In this document: piece after piece, positions 11,489 to 23,400 of the stretch | Layout: every line of letters starts with the position of its first letter | Numbering within the stretch: the stretch's first letter is position 1 | Source: Bimuria novae-zelandiae CBS 107.79 | Taxonomy: Eukaryota; Ascomycota; Dothideomycetes; Pleosporales; Didymosphaeriaceae | Direction: 5' to 3' | Assembly (NCBI GenBank): GCA_010015655.1 | Contig: ML976673.1 | Coordinates: forward strand, 69,931 to 133,930 | DNA length: 64,000 nt | Notes under the pieces: model-generated | Seen by the model: only the letters and a program-made list of their open reading frames with translations | The model's database searches: none | Told to the model about the DNA's origin: nothing | Translations under genes and position numbers: made by a program

Positions 11489-13615
11489 CTCTACCGAGAC
11501 AGTTAGTGCGCCGCGACACTAACGCGCCACCCTAATACTAGCACTGCAGCCAGTAATATAAGGCTATAGAGTTTTACACAAAAGCTTTTATCGCGAAATT
11601 TTTTAGAGTTAAGATTTTATAGAGCTGTAGAAGATTGCTAGCTAGTTAAATTATAAATATCTACTTAGTGTTCTAATTGTTCGGCCACTACACGATGCTA
11701 GCGCTAATAACGTAGATATTACTATATTAACGCGTATAGATGCCGGCGTAGGCTTCTTCCTCTTTATAATTATATAAGTAGCTTTTAAAGCATTCTGGCT
11801 TCCCTTTTTAGCAATTTTAAGACGTTTTTAAAGTTATTATTGAGCCTTGCGAGCCTGTTAATAGAAGCGTTACTTAGTAGCCTAATTAGCTTTCTCCTTA
11901 GCGCGCGTATTTCTAGCTACCATACGCGTAACACGCTTTTCCTATAGTAGACAAGCTTTAAGCTGCCTATTTACTATCTAGATCTCTCTCTACTTACTTT
12001 TCTGGAGTTATAGTTATTACTTTTCAGCCTTTTATTAGCTAAGAGAATCGCGCGCCCTCTATACGCGGGCAGGTAACCAGAAAATAGATCCTCTATGCCA
12101 CTTATCTAGCTACTTAAAAGGTAGAGTCCTGCCCTTTATTTAACGCCATTTCTGGTTTGTGAGGGCTTCTCGTAGCCCCTAATTCTCATGCTCTAGGAGC
12201 TACTTCTATATAGAGATTAAGTGTATAGTGCGACTTAGCTTCTTGGCCTTATTACCTCCCCCTGTATTAATAATAACCTTTAAAAGCCGATTAATTTTGC
12301 GCCAATTAAACGCGCTAAGTACTAAAGTAGAGCTTTTACGCGATCTCTATTCTAGAGACTTATCTCTATTAAATTAACTAAGGATTAGTGTAGGATCTGG
12401 CGGCGAGATACCTATATACTTAAAAGCTTTAGTAATTAATTGCGGCGTAACTAACGTTATCTAGGCCCTCTAAAATAGTGTAAAGAAGTCTCTTTTAGCG
12501 ATTATTAATAGCCCCTAACTCCTATATAGGTATGCGGAGAGCTCGTCAGAGTAGGCGGCAGAAAGAGACTTAAACACACAGATATCTAGAGGCTGTAGCG
12601 TATAAGTGGCATAAGGGGGAAATATCGCAAGGAGGATCTTTTTCTAATCACAATAGTCGATAAAATCTATAGTAACGTGAGATCCATGCCTATTAAGAAC
12701 TAAGAGTCGCCACTGCCGTTAAGCCTTCTCCTTAGTACAGCGATTAAATACCTATTTCAGCTATTAAAGCCCTATCTCGTTGTTTAACCATCTAGAGGTT
12801 AATAAGGTGATAAAGACTCTATAAGAATTAACGTTAATTTCCTTAACCTAGCTTAATTGTAGAGTCTCAGCGTTAGATCAATAGATTAGTAATAAATTAA
12901 TAGTAGATCCATCGGCGCATATACATGCAATAAGCGAGATCCACTCACGACTACCATCCTGAATAAATTGCCTCACTTAGCGACTCTCATATATAGGCCT
13001 GTCGAAGATCCTTTTTAACCTACCGGTAATGCCGAGTAGGAAGCCTTTTTCGTCCATATTATAAATATACTAAGGCTCTATGCCATACTTTATAATTTTC
13101 TTATATAGAAGCTTAAAGTAGAGCCTATATCTTGCGCCTAAATTAGCGTTATAGCAATTACTATCTAGCCTAGTCGTCCATCGCGAGATCAGGGAGTCGG
13201 GGTAGCGCCTAATAAAGTAATTAACCTATTACATAAAGATATCCTTTTTAGTAATAATTAATACAAAGTTTTAGATTATCTAACGCGTAGGGGGTAGACC
13301 TTTCTAAGTAAGACGCTGTATATACTATAGGAGCTTAGATTTTTGTTATTAGTTAAGATTTTAGTAAGTCTATAGTAGCTATGTACGCGCCTGCATGGCG
13401 CGTCTATACCGGCGCGTTAATGTTAACCGCACAACACTAAATTCTTCTATAATTTTTCTATATAAGAAAGTTTCTCTAGGTTCTCGTGAGTCGATAGCGA
13501 TGATTGCAGCCTTAATCAGATCCATATTAGTAAAGATGCGGCGCGTTAAAGTTAAGGTGCTATATCTATTGGGGTGGCGCGTTAGTGTCGCGGCGCACTA
13601 ACTGTCTCGGCAGGG
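11489..13615 (-). mobile_element. Element A: pogo-like DNA transposon
   Basis: 2127 bp between TA 11487-11488 and TA 13616-13617. Inverted ends (about 45 bp) contain CCGAGACAGTTAGTGCGCC at 11493 on the left and its complement at 13588-13606 on the right. The TIR carries GCGCC twice. It is the first of five elements lined up inside J. Its right-hand TA is also the left-hand TA of element B. Confidence 0.92.
11650..13525 (-). pseudogene. Element A transposase
   Basis: Minus-strand start codon at 13525-13523 gives MDLIKAAIIAIDSREPRETF, the usual start of this Fot1-like family, followed by a psq-type HTH (SVVRLTLTRRYRRA). The DDE centre near 12690 reads WRLLVLNRHGSHVTIDFIDY with Asn in place of the second Asp, and FPPYATYTLQPL near 12600. 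The tail is rich in K/E/R and ends about 11650 near the conserved RP-N-I motif. Many TAG/TAA stops; inactive. Confidence 0.88.
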
Positions 13616-13617
13616 TA

Positions 13618-15737
13618 CTGTGCTGACGCGCGTGCCGCCCCGGTTCACGTGCCGCCCCACCAACCCCAGAACACTAGACAAGACACCAACTTTGACGCGT
13701 TGCATCTTAATAATTATAGCAGCTATGGAGGCCGCACTTAGAGCAATTAAATACGCTAAACTAGGAGAATAACCTTCGTACAGGGTAATCGCTAAGTAGT
13801 ATAGTGTATCAAGATCTACGTTAGCCCAAAAACACTAAGGCTATTAAGCCCCGTAGGAAGCCAAAAACACCTCCTAAAAGAAACTTAATCCATATTAAGA
13901 AGCTAAGCTTGTATAGTATATTAAAGATCTATCCCTAAAAGGGCTACCTCTAATAAGAGAGATAATATAAAATTACGCGTCCTTAATTACTAAAAAGTTT
14001 ATAAGTTAGGCCTAGGTAACGCGCTTCTTGCACCGAAACGGTAAAGATCTTATTTATAAATAGACTAAAGGAATAGACTCTAACCGCCATAAAGCTAACT
14101 CTAAAACTAAGTATAAGGCGTACTTCGATCTGCTGCACCTAAAGATAGAAGAGTATAATATACTACCGTGCAATACCTATAATATAGATAAAAAGGGCTT
14201 CTTAATTAGCGTTATAGGACGCTCTAAACGCGTCTTTAGTTAAGTAGCTTAAGAGAGAGGAGAGATAAAAGATTTACTATAAAATAGCTTACGTAAGTAG
14301 TTAACTATATTAGTAGCTATTTGCGCTAATAGAAGCGCTCTCCTACCTACTCTTCTCTTTTTAGGAGCATCTAGGTCACTACAGTTAACTTAGGTAGCTA
14401 GTATTAAAGCTAGCAAGCACGATATCTTTATTAGCTTAACTTTATTAGGCTAGACAAATAATAACACTAGTTTGGCGTAATTAAAGCAGGTTTTTAACCG
14501 CTATATAAAGTAAAAAGCGCGCTAAGGGAGAGACTAGCGTCTCCTTATACTTAATAGCTATAATAGTTACCTAATAATAGAGTTTCTCGAGTACTATAAC
14601 TCTTACTATATACTACTGGCTATGTTTCCTCCCTACTCTACCTATACGTTTTAGCTACTTAACGTTATTTACTTTAAACCTCTCTCTAGCTCCTACACTA
14701 AGGTCCTTACTAATTACCTCTAAAAGAGCTAAGGGATAGTGCTTATTATAAAGGGAGACTTCTTCCTACTATTTTAGAGTGCCTAGACGTCCTCCTTTAA
14801 GATAGAGATTATCCTAAAGTCCTTTAAAGCTACTAGTATATAGCCTAAAGACTATATAGTTATACTCAAACGCTTCGCTAATAATTAAGAGGAGCTAAAT
14901 AAAGTAGCTCTAGAGGCTCTTAGAGAGGCCAAATAGAGTTATTTAAACTATTTTATATAGTCTATAGTAGAGGATATTACTACTAAGGAGTTAAAGGCGC
15001 TCTCCTAAACACTCTACTATCTCTAAGTATAAAATTAACTACTTTAATATAAAAACGAGGGCTTAAGCGTTGCTCTTAACACTAAGAAGCGTTATAAGAA
15101 GCGTGGCAGGCCTCTTAATTTATAGCAAAGGTAAGAGTACTATAGTAGTATAGTACTCTAGTCTCTTTATAAGATTAGAGAGGCACGTGCACGCGAGAGA
15201 GTAAATAAAAAACTCTAGTATAAGAAGGAGCTTGTAAAAGCTAATTAGAAGGAACTTTAGAAGTCTTCTAAGCTACTTAAAGAGAAAGAGAAGGAGGAGA
15301 AGTGTATAGAGAGAGAAAGAGCTAAAGTAGAGAGAGATTAGATAAAGGCTAAATAGGAGGCCGTGCGCGAGGCAAAAAGAGTAGCTTAAAATATAAAGAA
15401 AGTATCTTAAACTTTGTAAAAGGGTAAGTGTAAAGCCTTAAAAAGTCCTCCTTTAAAGTCTAAGCCTAAGAGACGCGCTAGTAGTGGTGTAGCTCTAGAG
15501 GAGTCCCTAGAAGCTACACTAGCCACCCTACTAAAAGTCGACTCTCGCGGCCGCATAATCACTCTCCTAAGTAAATATAAGTAGTAAATAGCAATCGCGA
15601 GCATATTACAAGTCTCTCCACTAAAAAATCTCGTAATAATAGCTATTTTGTGGCTCTCTGCAGCCTTATCTTTGTAGTAATAGGTATGTTGTTAGTGGGG
15701 CGGCACGCGAACCGGGGCGGCACGCGCGTTAGCACAG
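13618..15737 (+). mobile_element. Element B: pogo-like DNA transposon
   Basis: 2120 bp between shared TAs (13616-13617 with A; 15738-15739 with D). The TIR reads CTGTGCTGACGCGCGTGCCG at the left and its complement at the right. It contains a direct repeat CGTGCCGCCCC separated by GGTTCA at 13632-13660, repeated inverted at 15690-15725. Confidence 0.92.
13725..15588 (+). pseudogene. Element B transposase
   Basis: ATG at 13725 starts MEAALRAIKYAKLGE, and one frame (0 mod 3) continues to RGRIITLLSKYK and a stop near 15587, about 620 codons, the same length as the sister copies. The DDE triad: NIDKKGF near 14180 (first Asp kept), ILNSYNSY with the second Asp changed to Asn at 14553-14555, and LLNVIYF with the third changed to Asn at 14661-14663. 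The second and third sites are 35 residues apart (DD35D). The C-terminus is coiled-coil-like and rich in K/E/R (about 15180-15400). Very many TAG/TAA stops. Confidence 0.88.
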
Positions 15738-15756
15738 TACCGTGTCCGTGCGCGTA

Positions 15757-17895
15757 ACATGTTGGTTCAGCACTTGGCGCGGTTCGGCAAATGGCGCACC
15801 CCCGCATTTTCCACCCAATCCTTCACCCACCCATAACTCAGCCAATATGGATCCAATTGACAAGGCAATTGAAGAAATCAAATCGCGCGGACCAGGAGAA
15901 GAATTCTCGTATCGAAAAATAGCGAAAAAATATAGTGTACCAGACACTACGTTAAGGAGGATACACCAGGGCAAAAACGTGCCGATAAAAGAGCAACAAC
16001 TCCAACGGCGAAAACTTACCCCTTAATAAGAACTGGAGCTTGTAAGCTATATAGAAAAGCTTACAGGCCGTTGTCTACTACCTATAAGAGAAATGCTGTA
16101 GAATTTTGCTTTATTAATTGCAAAAACTAACAGCGAATAACTAGTAGGAAAAAGCTAGGTTACCTAATTTATTAACTATTACAACGTTAAAATTATCCCT
16201 TATTAGGTTACTAGAATAGATCGCGCGCGCCACCAAGCTGATTTAGGGGCTAAATATAAGTAATTCTTTTAACTTCTACTAGAGAAAATAGAGGAGTACA
16301 ATATAGAGCCTCGTCACACGTATAATATGGATGAGAAGGGCTTCCTTACAGGAGTGATTGGAAGAAGCAAAAGGATCTTCAGCAAAGCTATGTGGGACCG
16401 CGGGGAAGTGAAATCAGCCCTCTAAGATGGTAATAGAGAGTAGATAACCATCCTAGCTTACGTCTGCGCTGATAGAACTGCGTTGCCACCAGGGCTACTA
16501 TTTGTAGCTGCCAATAACGCTCTCCAATCGGCCTGGGTAGAGGATATTAAGGCTGGGAAGCATGTGGTATTCGTTACTATATCTCCTAATGGATGGACTA
16601 ACAACGATATAGGCCTTGCGTGGCTTGAGCAGGTCTTTGATTAGTACACAAAAGCAAAAGCTCGTTAGTCCTACCGACTACTAATCGTGGATGGCTATGG
16701 GTCCCACGTAACAAGAGAGTTTATCAACTACTGTAACCACAATCGGATTCTCCTTATAATATTCCCCCCTTACAGTACCCACACGCTGCAGCCCCTTAAT
16801 GTAGTACTCTTTAAGCCTCTCTTATTAGCCTACTTAAAAGCCCTCACTACCTATCTCCACGAGGCCCAGGGGCTACTCTTAGTAAAGAAAGGAGACTTCT
16901 TCCCTCTCTTCTAGGAAGCCTAGACCATCTCCTTTAAGAAGAAAATGATTCTAAAGTCCTTTAAGGCCACTAGTATATGGCCCCGTAACGCTGAGGTTAT
17001 CCTTCAGAAATACAGGCCATTAACTCCAGTGGAGCAGGATTCAAGAGAGAGCAGTACCTCTGTACTCAGCGGCAAGGATTGGCTCAAAATCGAGACCCTC
17101 GTGCGTAATACTGTGAGGGAGGAGGGTAGTAGGGAGGTGTAGAAGCTGAAGCGTTCTCTCCACTACATCTCTGTTCAAAATGACATCCTCCACGCTGAGG
17201 TACAAGGCCTGACAAAGGCCCTATAAGTTAAGAAGAAGCAGCAGAAGAAGAGCAAGCCTCTAGACCTGCAATAACGCAGGGAGTACCACGGTGGTGCAGT
17301 TTTCTAGTCCCCGAGGAAGCTGAGGGAGGCTAGAGTACGCGAGAGCGTTGTAGATAAGGAGAAAGAGAAAGTAGAACTCGAAAAAGCGCGTAAGAAGGTA
17401 GAAATAACCTTAGCTAAGCTACGTAACCTGCAGGAGAAGAAAGAGAGAGAAAGGTTAAGGGTTAAGAAAAGGGAGGAAAAGGAGAGGGTCGCGGCGGAGA
17501 AATAGGCTGAGCAACAATAGAGGATTCAGGAGAAAGAAAACTCCGAAAAGGCTATATAAACTTCCTAAAAGGGAAAGAGGAAGGTCTTAAAGCCTGCCGC
17601 AGCGCCAAAATAGAAAAAAAAGCAACGTGTGGTGGTTGCTGAGGGTAGGGGGGATAGGGGTGATGAAATAGGGCGTGATTTAGCACCCATAACAACAACG
17701 CGCCGTGGCCGCAACATTAAACTTCTAGCGAAATTCTAGTAGTACATCTTTTTCGCAGCAATTTATATAGTAATTAAATGAATTATTAGAATATTCTAGC
17801 TATTGTGGATGGCTCAGTAACGAGGTGTTGTAAACTGCGTGATTTGGTTGGGGTGCGCCATTTGCCGAACCGCGCCAAGTGCTGAACCAACATGT
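15757..17895 (+). mobile_element. Element C: pogo-like DNA transposon nested in the D terminal repeat
   Basis: 2139 bp with near-perfect inverted repeats of about 46 bp (ACATGTTGGTTCAGCACTTG at 15757; complement ending at 17895). It sits 17 bp inside D, at a TA (15755-15756). The right target copy reads CA instead of TA (17896-17897). The TIR contains TTGGCGC and ATGGCGC as a degenerate doublet. RIP is light here compared with A, B, E and F. Confidence 0.93.
15847..17739 (+). pseudogene. Element C transposase, nearly whole frame
   Basis: ATG at 15847 (MDPIDKAIEEIKSRGPGEEF) opens a frame that stays in register to the tandem TAG at 17737-17742, about 630 codons. It is interrupted by roughly two dozen TAG/TAA codons, with no frameshift found. 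Order: psq-like HTH (YSVPDTTLRRIHQG), CENP-B HTH (residues about 60-140), DDE_1 core with TYNMDEKGFLTGV near 16321, LIVDGYGSH with Asp at 16690-16692, and HTLQPLNV where the third Asp is Asn at 16798-16800 (spacing 35). It then has an EYHGGAVF motif near 17280, a charged coiled coil (17330-17530) and a C-terminal RRGRNIKLLAKF. The Asn is a G-to-A change, so the enzyme would be dead even without the stops. Confidence 0.92.
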
Positions 17896-17967
17896 CAATG
17901 CCCGGATTCGCGTAATGCCCGCGCAGCACCAAACACCCTAACTTTAGCACGCGATAGCTCCACCAAT

Positions 17968-19827
17968 ATGGATCCGTATCAGGATGCGATTGATGAAATC
18001 GAATCGCGAGAGCCAGGAGAAGATTTTTCATATACAGAAGTGGCTACTAGGCGTGGACTTGAGCGATCTACGTTGGGCCGAAGGCATCGGGGAGTAACGC
18101 GCCCTCGACAGGTCAAGAACATCAACCAGCAGAAACTCACCCCACAGCAAGAGGAGGAGCTTGTTCAATATATTAAAAGACTTACAGAAAGACATATGCC
18201 TCCTACTAGAGAGATGATACAGAACTTCGCCTCTACGATAGCAAAGGAGCCAGTTAGCGAAAGCTAGGTTACGCGCTTTATTAACCGACACAGCATTTAT
18301 CTTATCTTATAATGGGCAGTCGGCATGGACAGCAATTGCTATAAAGCTAATTTAGTAGATAAATATCGCCTCTTTTTCAACCTTCTGCACAGCAAGATAG
18401 ATTAATATTATATAGATCCTCGTTATATCTACAATATAGATAAGAAAGGCTGCCTAATCGGTATCGTTGGTAGATTAAAGAGGATATTTAGCAGACGAAT
18501 GTGGGAGAAGAAGGAAGTTAGGGCATCACTCTAAGATGGTAATCGCGCATGGATCACGCTCCTGGCATGTATCTGCGCTGATGGATTAGCTCTGCCGCCA
18601 AGCCTCATCTATGAGGCTGTTAACAAGGGCATCTAATCAAGCTGGGTAGAGGATATTAAGGCAGGATATCATAAAGTCTTTATCACCTTATCACCCTCTG
18701 GCTGGACGAACAATGATATCGGGCTTGCTTAGCTTAAGCAGGTGTTTGATCGCTGTATAAAAGAGAAGACTTAACAATTATATTAACTTTTAATTATAGA
18801 CGGCCACGGATCTTATGTTACTATAGACTTTATTAACTACTATAATTAGAATAAGATCCTGCTTACTGTTCTGCCTCCTTATTTAACTTATACGCTTTAG
18901 CTACTTGACGTTGTGATGTTTAAGCCTCTATTAATAGCCTACTTAGCAGAGCTATTAAGATACCTTTATAGAAGCTAGGGCCTAGCTTTTATTACTAAAG
19001 ACGACTTCTTCCCCCTATTCTAGAATGCGTGGAAGATCTCCTTTAAGGAATTAACTATCCTTAGCTCTTTTAGAGCCATAGGCATATCGCCACTTGATCC
19101 TAATCCTATCCTTAATAGGTTCACCCAGGATTAAGAATTAGGCGATAACTCCTTATCAGGGCTCAGCGATCATAATTGGAGAAAGATGGATAGGCTTATA
19201 CGATTAGCAGTGAAAGATTAGAGTAGTTAAGATATAAAGAAGATTCGTTAATCGCTCCACTACCTATCTGTCTAAAATAAGCTACTTAAACATGAGATAG
19301 ATGGGATTAAGCAGGCACTATCTACTAAGGAGAAGCGCAGAAAGAAAGGCAAGTCTCTAGATCTCTAATAGCGCTAGGAGTATTATAGTGGGGCTATCTT
19401 ATAGTTACTAAGGAAGGTGAGGGAGGCACGTGTTTATTAATCTATTAAAGAGTAGGAGGATAAGCAGTAGTAGCTTTAAAAAGTAAAAATAGTAAAGCTA
19501 AAGAAGGTAGCTAAGCTATATAAGGAGAAAATGTAGCAGGAAAAGCGTGATGCGCGAGAGGCAGCTAAGAAGGCGAAGGAGAAGGAGAAAGCTAAAAAGG
19601 CAGCTTAGCGCGCTGCCCAAAAGTCTGCCCGCGATGCAGAAAAAGCTCTACAACTATCCTAAAAGGGTAAGAGAAAGGCCTCTCAGCCATCTCTACAGAG
19701 CAGAAAGCGTTAAAAACGTGTTATTGGTGCTGTAGATGTTGGGGAGGCCTCAGAGGGCGCATCTACTACCCCAACCAAATCTACACGCAGCGGTCGCGAC
19801 ATCAAGCTTCTAAATAGATTTAAATAG
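17968..19827 (+). pseudogene. Element D transposase
   Basis: ATG at 17968 (MDPYQDAIDEIESREPGEDF) opens one frame to the TAG at 19825, about 620 codons. The first 100 codons are intact (GLERSTLGRRHRGVTRP is the HTH). Later segments: YIYNIDKKGCLIG with first Asp at 18439-18441, IIDGHGSY with second Asp at 18799-18801, LLDVVMF with third Asp at 18907-18909 (spacing 35). All three Asp remain, but the M and E of the usual MDEKG motif are I and K. The tail has EYYSGAIL, a K/E/R-rich coiled coil and SGRDIKLLNRFK. TAG/TAA stops only. Confidence 0.9.
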
Positions 19828-20163
19828 TGCAAATAAATCGCAGCTATTAACTTACTACTCTACAAGAAAATCTCGTGATAATATTAATTATAGGTGGCTC
19901 TATAGCCTTATTTCTAATAGAGCGTTTATGGTATTGCGCAGGCATTACGCGAATCCGGGCATTACGCGCACGGACACGGTACCGTGTCTCGGCAGTCAGT
20001 GCGCAACATCACTTAATACGCAACCCCGCGTGATAGCGCACCTACTTTAACGCGCCACAACTCTACCAATATAGACCTAATTAACGCCGCGATAGCAGCA
20101 ATCAAATCGTAAAAACTAAGAGAAATTTTATTATATAATAAAATTATAAAATAATTTAGCATT

Positions 20164-20432
20164 TGTAAGGACGGGCACAGGCTCCTGCATCAAGAGAGTA
20201 GATAAGGTAGGTTAGCTCTATTTCAGCTACACTAAGATAAGGAGACTATAGGTACACAGGCCTGCGGCGCTTTTATGCGCTACCGCTCGGCACGGAACAT
20301 CTATCTATCCGAGATAGCTACACTGGGTGCGTAGGTAGCTACGCCTAGGCGTAAGGCAGTTGCACCTAGGCGTAAGGCAGTCGCGCCTCTTACGCGAGGT
20401 CATGTGTTCTGCTAGCATGCTAGGCCATTATA
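20164..20432 (-). repeat. Gypsy-2 3' LTR
   Basis: 269 bp, TGTAAGGACGGGC at its start; the end reads ATTATA where the other LTR has GTCACA. It contains two copies of the GCCTAGGCGTAAGGCAGT unit near 20345-20382. Confidence 0.95.
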
Positions 20433-20469
20433 TTACCCCCCTCTAAGGTGGGCGTAGTCTTTTAAGTCC

Positions 20470-23400
20470 GTCGTGTTACCTCCTTCGTGTCTTGCCTTAT
20501 GCTAGTATAACCGTAGCTTTATTATCTTCCTCTATTGTCTCTAGATAGGTGCCGGCCTTATACGCTCGCAGCCAGATGTCTAGTTATAATAGTGGCCCCG
20601 CTTTGTCTAGGTATGCGTTATAATACTCCTTTACCTTATATAGTGCCCTAATAAAGCCTCGGGCGTTGTACTAGGTAGGGTCAGGATTATAGGCAGTCTA
20701 GGAGACTTTATATTATAAACGTCCTTAGTAGATATAGCTATTAAGGATTACTTTTACTTACTATTCTAGGTTGCTGTTAACCTCTATTAGCTCCTCTTCT
20801 AGCTCTATCTAACCTAGTAGTATATCTATAGCAGCTTTTTATAAGCAGTCTGCATAGAAGACATTATACATGTGTATATATAGTAGAAGCTTAACTTAGT
20901 AAGAGTGTCCTTTTATAATAATAATTAGGTAGGGCCCGTACATCTGCTAGTTAAGCTTCTAACTAGGCTAGTTAGTTGTAAAGCCTTTTAGCGTAATATA
21001 AACTTAATTGCCTACTCTAAAATCTAGCTTACGTTACTTTTTATTTACTTAACGTGCTTGTTACTCCTAGGCATAAATAATCCCTCTCTAAGCTATCTCT
21101 ATAGCCCGCTTTATAGTGTTATATTAAACCTTTGCGTAGTTCTACGCTTCCTCTTAGGACATCTGCTTACGGGCTATAGGCGAGGTCTTTATCCCCTCTT
21201 CCCAGTCCTAGTAGTGTGTAGGCTAATATCTGAACTCGATCTCGTACGGCAAGAGGCCTGTAGTCTTATAAGGCAGTATAGCCTGAGCCTAGTCTATGCA
21301 GGGCAGTAGGTCAGACTAGTTATCCTAGTAGTAGTTAATAAATAGGCAAAGGCGCTGGTTAAGGTACTAGTTTATAATTTCTATATTACTATTAGTCTAA
21401 GGATAATAAGCTATTAAGAGCTTTTACTTAACGCCTATAAGTTAGCATAGCTTGTTTATAAATACTAAGATAAACTGCGGGCCTCAATTAGAGACAATAG
21501 ACTTGGGTGGGCCATACACGCGCCAGATATAGCGATAGTACATATCTACAGCCTATTCCGCCGTAGTTATCTTATAGCAGGGTAGTGAGAAGCAGCGCTT
21601 GCTTAGGCAGTTAACTATAATAAAGGCGTTATTATACCCTTTCTTATTAGGTAGGAATAACTTAAAGTCTATTAAAACGTCTTACTATGCTTGCTTTAGT
21701 ATTAGTAGTAGCTTAAGTAGTCCTAGGGTGCGGTCGCGGGGCGTATAACTCTATTAATAAGCCTTATAGGCGGCGACATAGGTGTCTACATCCTTTACTA
21801 GATTTAGCTAGTAGTACTAATCTCTAAGTAGCTTCGCTGTCTTTCTTTTTCCTAGGTGAGTAGTGAGCTACGTAGTATAGGTGGCTTAGATTAAGTAGGT
21901 GCGTAGGAAGTTAACTGCTAGGATAACTAGCCAATCTTTATATAAGAGTAAATCTTAATTATTTAGCTTCTACGGTCCTTAGTTATTAGATAGAGCTTTT
22001 TCCCGTAGCTTTTATAGGCTATCGTAATTCTAGTTTACCTTAATTACCTAATCGACAAGGGCATGAGGATCCTCTGCAGAGGGAAAGGCTAGAAAGGTAT
22101 TTATTATAGTAATCTTAAGCTCTTAGCCCTATAATCCTTAAGTAGCTAGGTTAGCGAGTTAGGTTATGGCTTCTTGCACTATATTAACGTCTAGCTACTT
22201 AGCCTATAAGAAGACCCTTATACGAGCTACCTTATTTTTTTTCTTTTAAGTCTATAGTTCCTCCTGCTTGCGTGATAGCGCGTTAGCTACCACGTTAGTA
22301 GTGCCTAGTTAGTAGGTAAGCTTTAGGTTAAAATTAGCTACTATTATAGCTTAGCGTATTTATCGAGGAGTAAGCTCGCGCTTAGTAGAGAAGTACTCTA
22401 GCGCTTAATAGTTAATAATAGCGCTAAAGGGCTTAGTTGTCTGTAGACTAATAAGCTAAGATCTCTATTCTTTAAGGCTATAGATTATGGCTAGTATCTC
22501 TTTATCGTGTATGTCGTAGTTTATCTGCGGGTCGCTTATTATCTTAGAATAGAAGGCTACAGGTCGCTAGAGTCCGTCGTCCTGTAGCTAAGAGAGTACG
22601 CTAGTAATAATACTATCGCTCGCGTTTGTTTCTATGCGTGTGACGTAATAGGGAGCGTAGTAGGTAAGTATATTATCTAATAGCATAAGGTCTTTAACTT
22701 ACTAAAAGGCTACAAGCTCTTGCTCTTTAAAGGCATGCTAGGCGCCCTTTTTAAAGAGCTTTATAAGTAGTCTAATAATGCGTCTATAGTCCTTAAGGAA
22801 GGTTTGGTAGAAGTTATAAAAGCTTAAAAATAACTATATGCTTTTAACTAATATAGGCATAGGCTAGTCCTATACAGCAGCGATCTTCTCTAGGTCTTTC
22901 TAAATACCTTAAGTGCTAATAATAAGGCCAAGAAACTTTATCCTAGTTACTATAAACTCGCTCTTCTTAATGTCTGCTTACAAACTAGCGTCGCGGAGTT
23001 GTTTAAGCACCTGCGCAACATGCTCCTTATAGTATAGTGGATTCTCTAAGTAGATAAGGATATTATCCAGATATGCTATGCAAAAGTCGTTAAGTAGGCT
23101 ATATAGTACCCTATTAATATATCGCTAGAAGGTGGCAGGTCTATTATAAAGACTAAATAGGAGTATACGATACTTATAGTTACTATAGCGTATATAAAAC
23201 GTGGTTAGGTCCTCTACTTCCTTGTCTAGTTACATGCGATAAAAGGCCTGCCATATATCTAGCTTAGTAAATATCTTAGCACGGGCGAGCCTCGTAAGGG
23301 TCTCTTAGATAAGTAGGATAGGATAAACATCTTTCTTTATAATAGCGTTAAGCTTGTAATAGTTAACACAAAATCGCTACCTCCCTCTAGGCTTTTTAGT

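Larger units (their letters stand above)
15740..19979 (+). mobile_element. Element D: pogo-like DNA transposon, interrupted by C
   Basis: Bounded by TA 15738-15739 (shared with B) and TA 19980-19981 (shared with E). Ends read CCGTGTCCGTGCGCGTAATG (left, split by C) and its complement at 19936-19979. The TIR repeats CGTAATGCC twice. Removing C (15757-17897) leaves about 2.1 kb, the same size as the other copies. Confidence 0.9.

Noticed and set aside
13395..13601. Short open frame at the right end of element A
   Set aside because: It is antisense to the A transposase start and runs through the terminal repeat.
15729..15974. Minus-strand open frame over the C/D terminal repeats
   Set aside because: It spans TIRs and lies antisense to the C transposase N-terminus; no family motif.
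18028..18291. Minus-strand frames opposite the D transposase
   Set aside because: Complement of a well-supported HTH region; an antisense shadow.
21058..21309. Plus-strand frame over Gypsy-2 integrase
   Set aside because: The minus strand clearly encodes the integrase C-terminal part here; the plus frame shows no motif. Gypsy-2 has no spare 3' region, so it is not counted with the antisense frames of the other elements.
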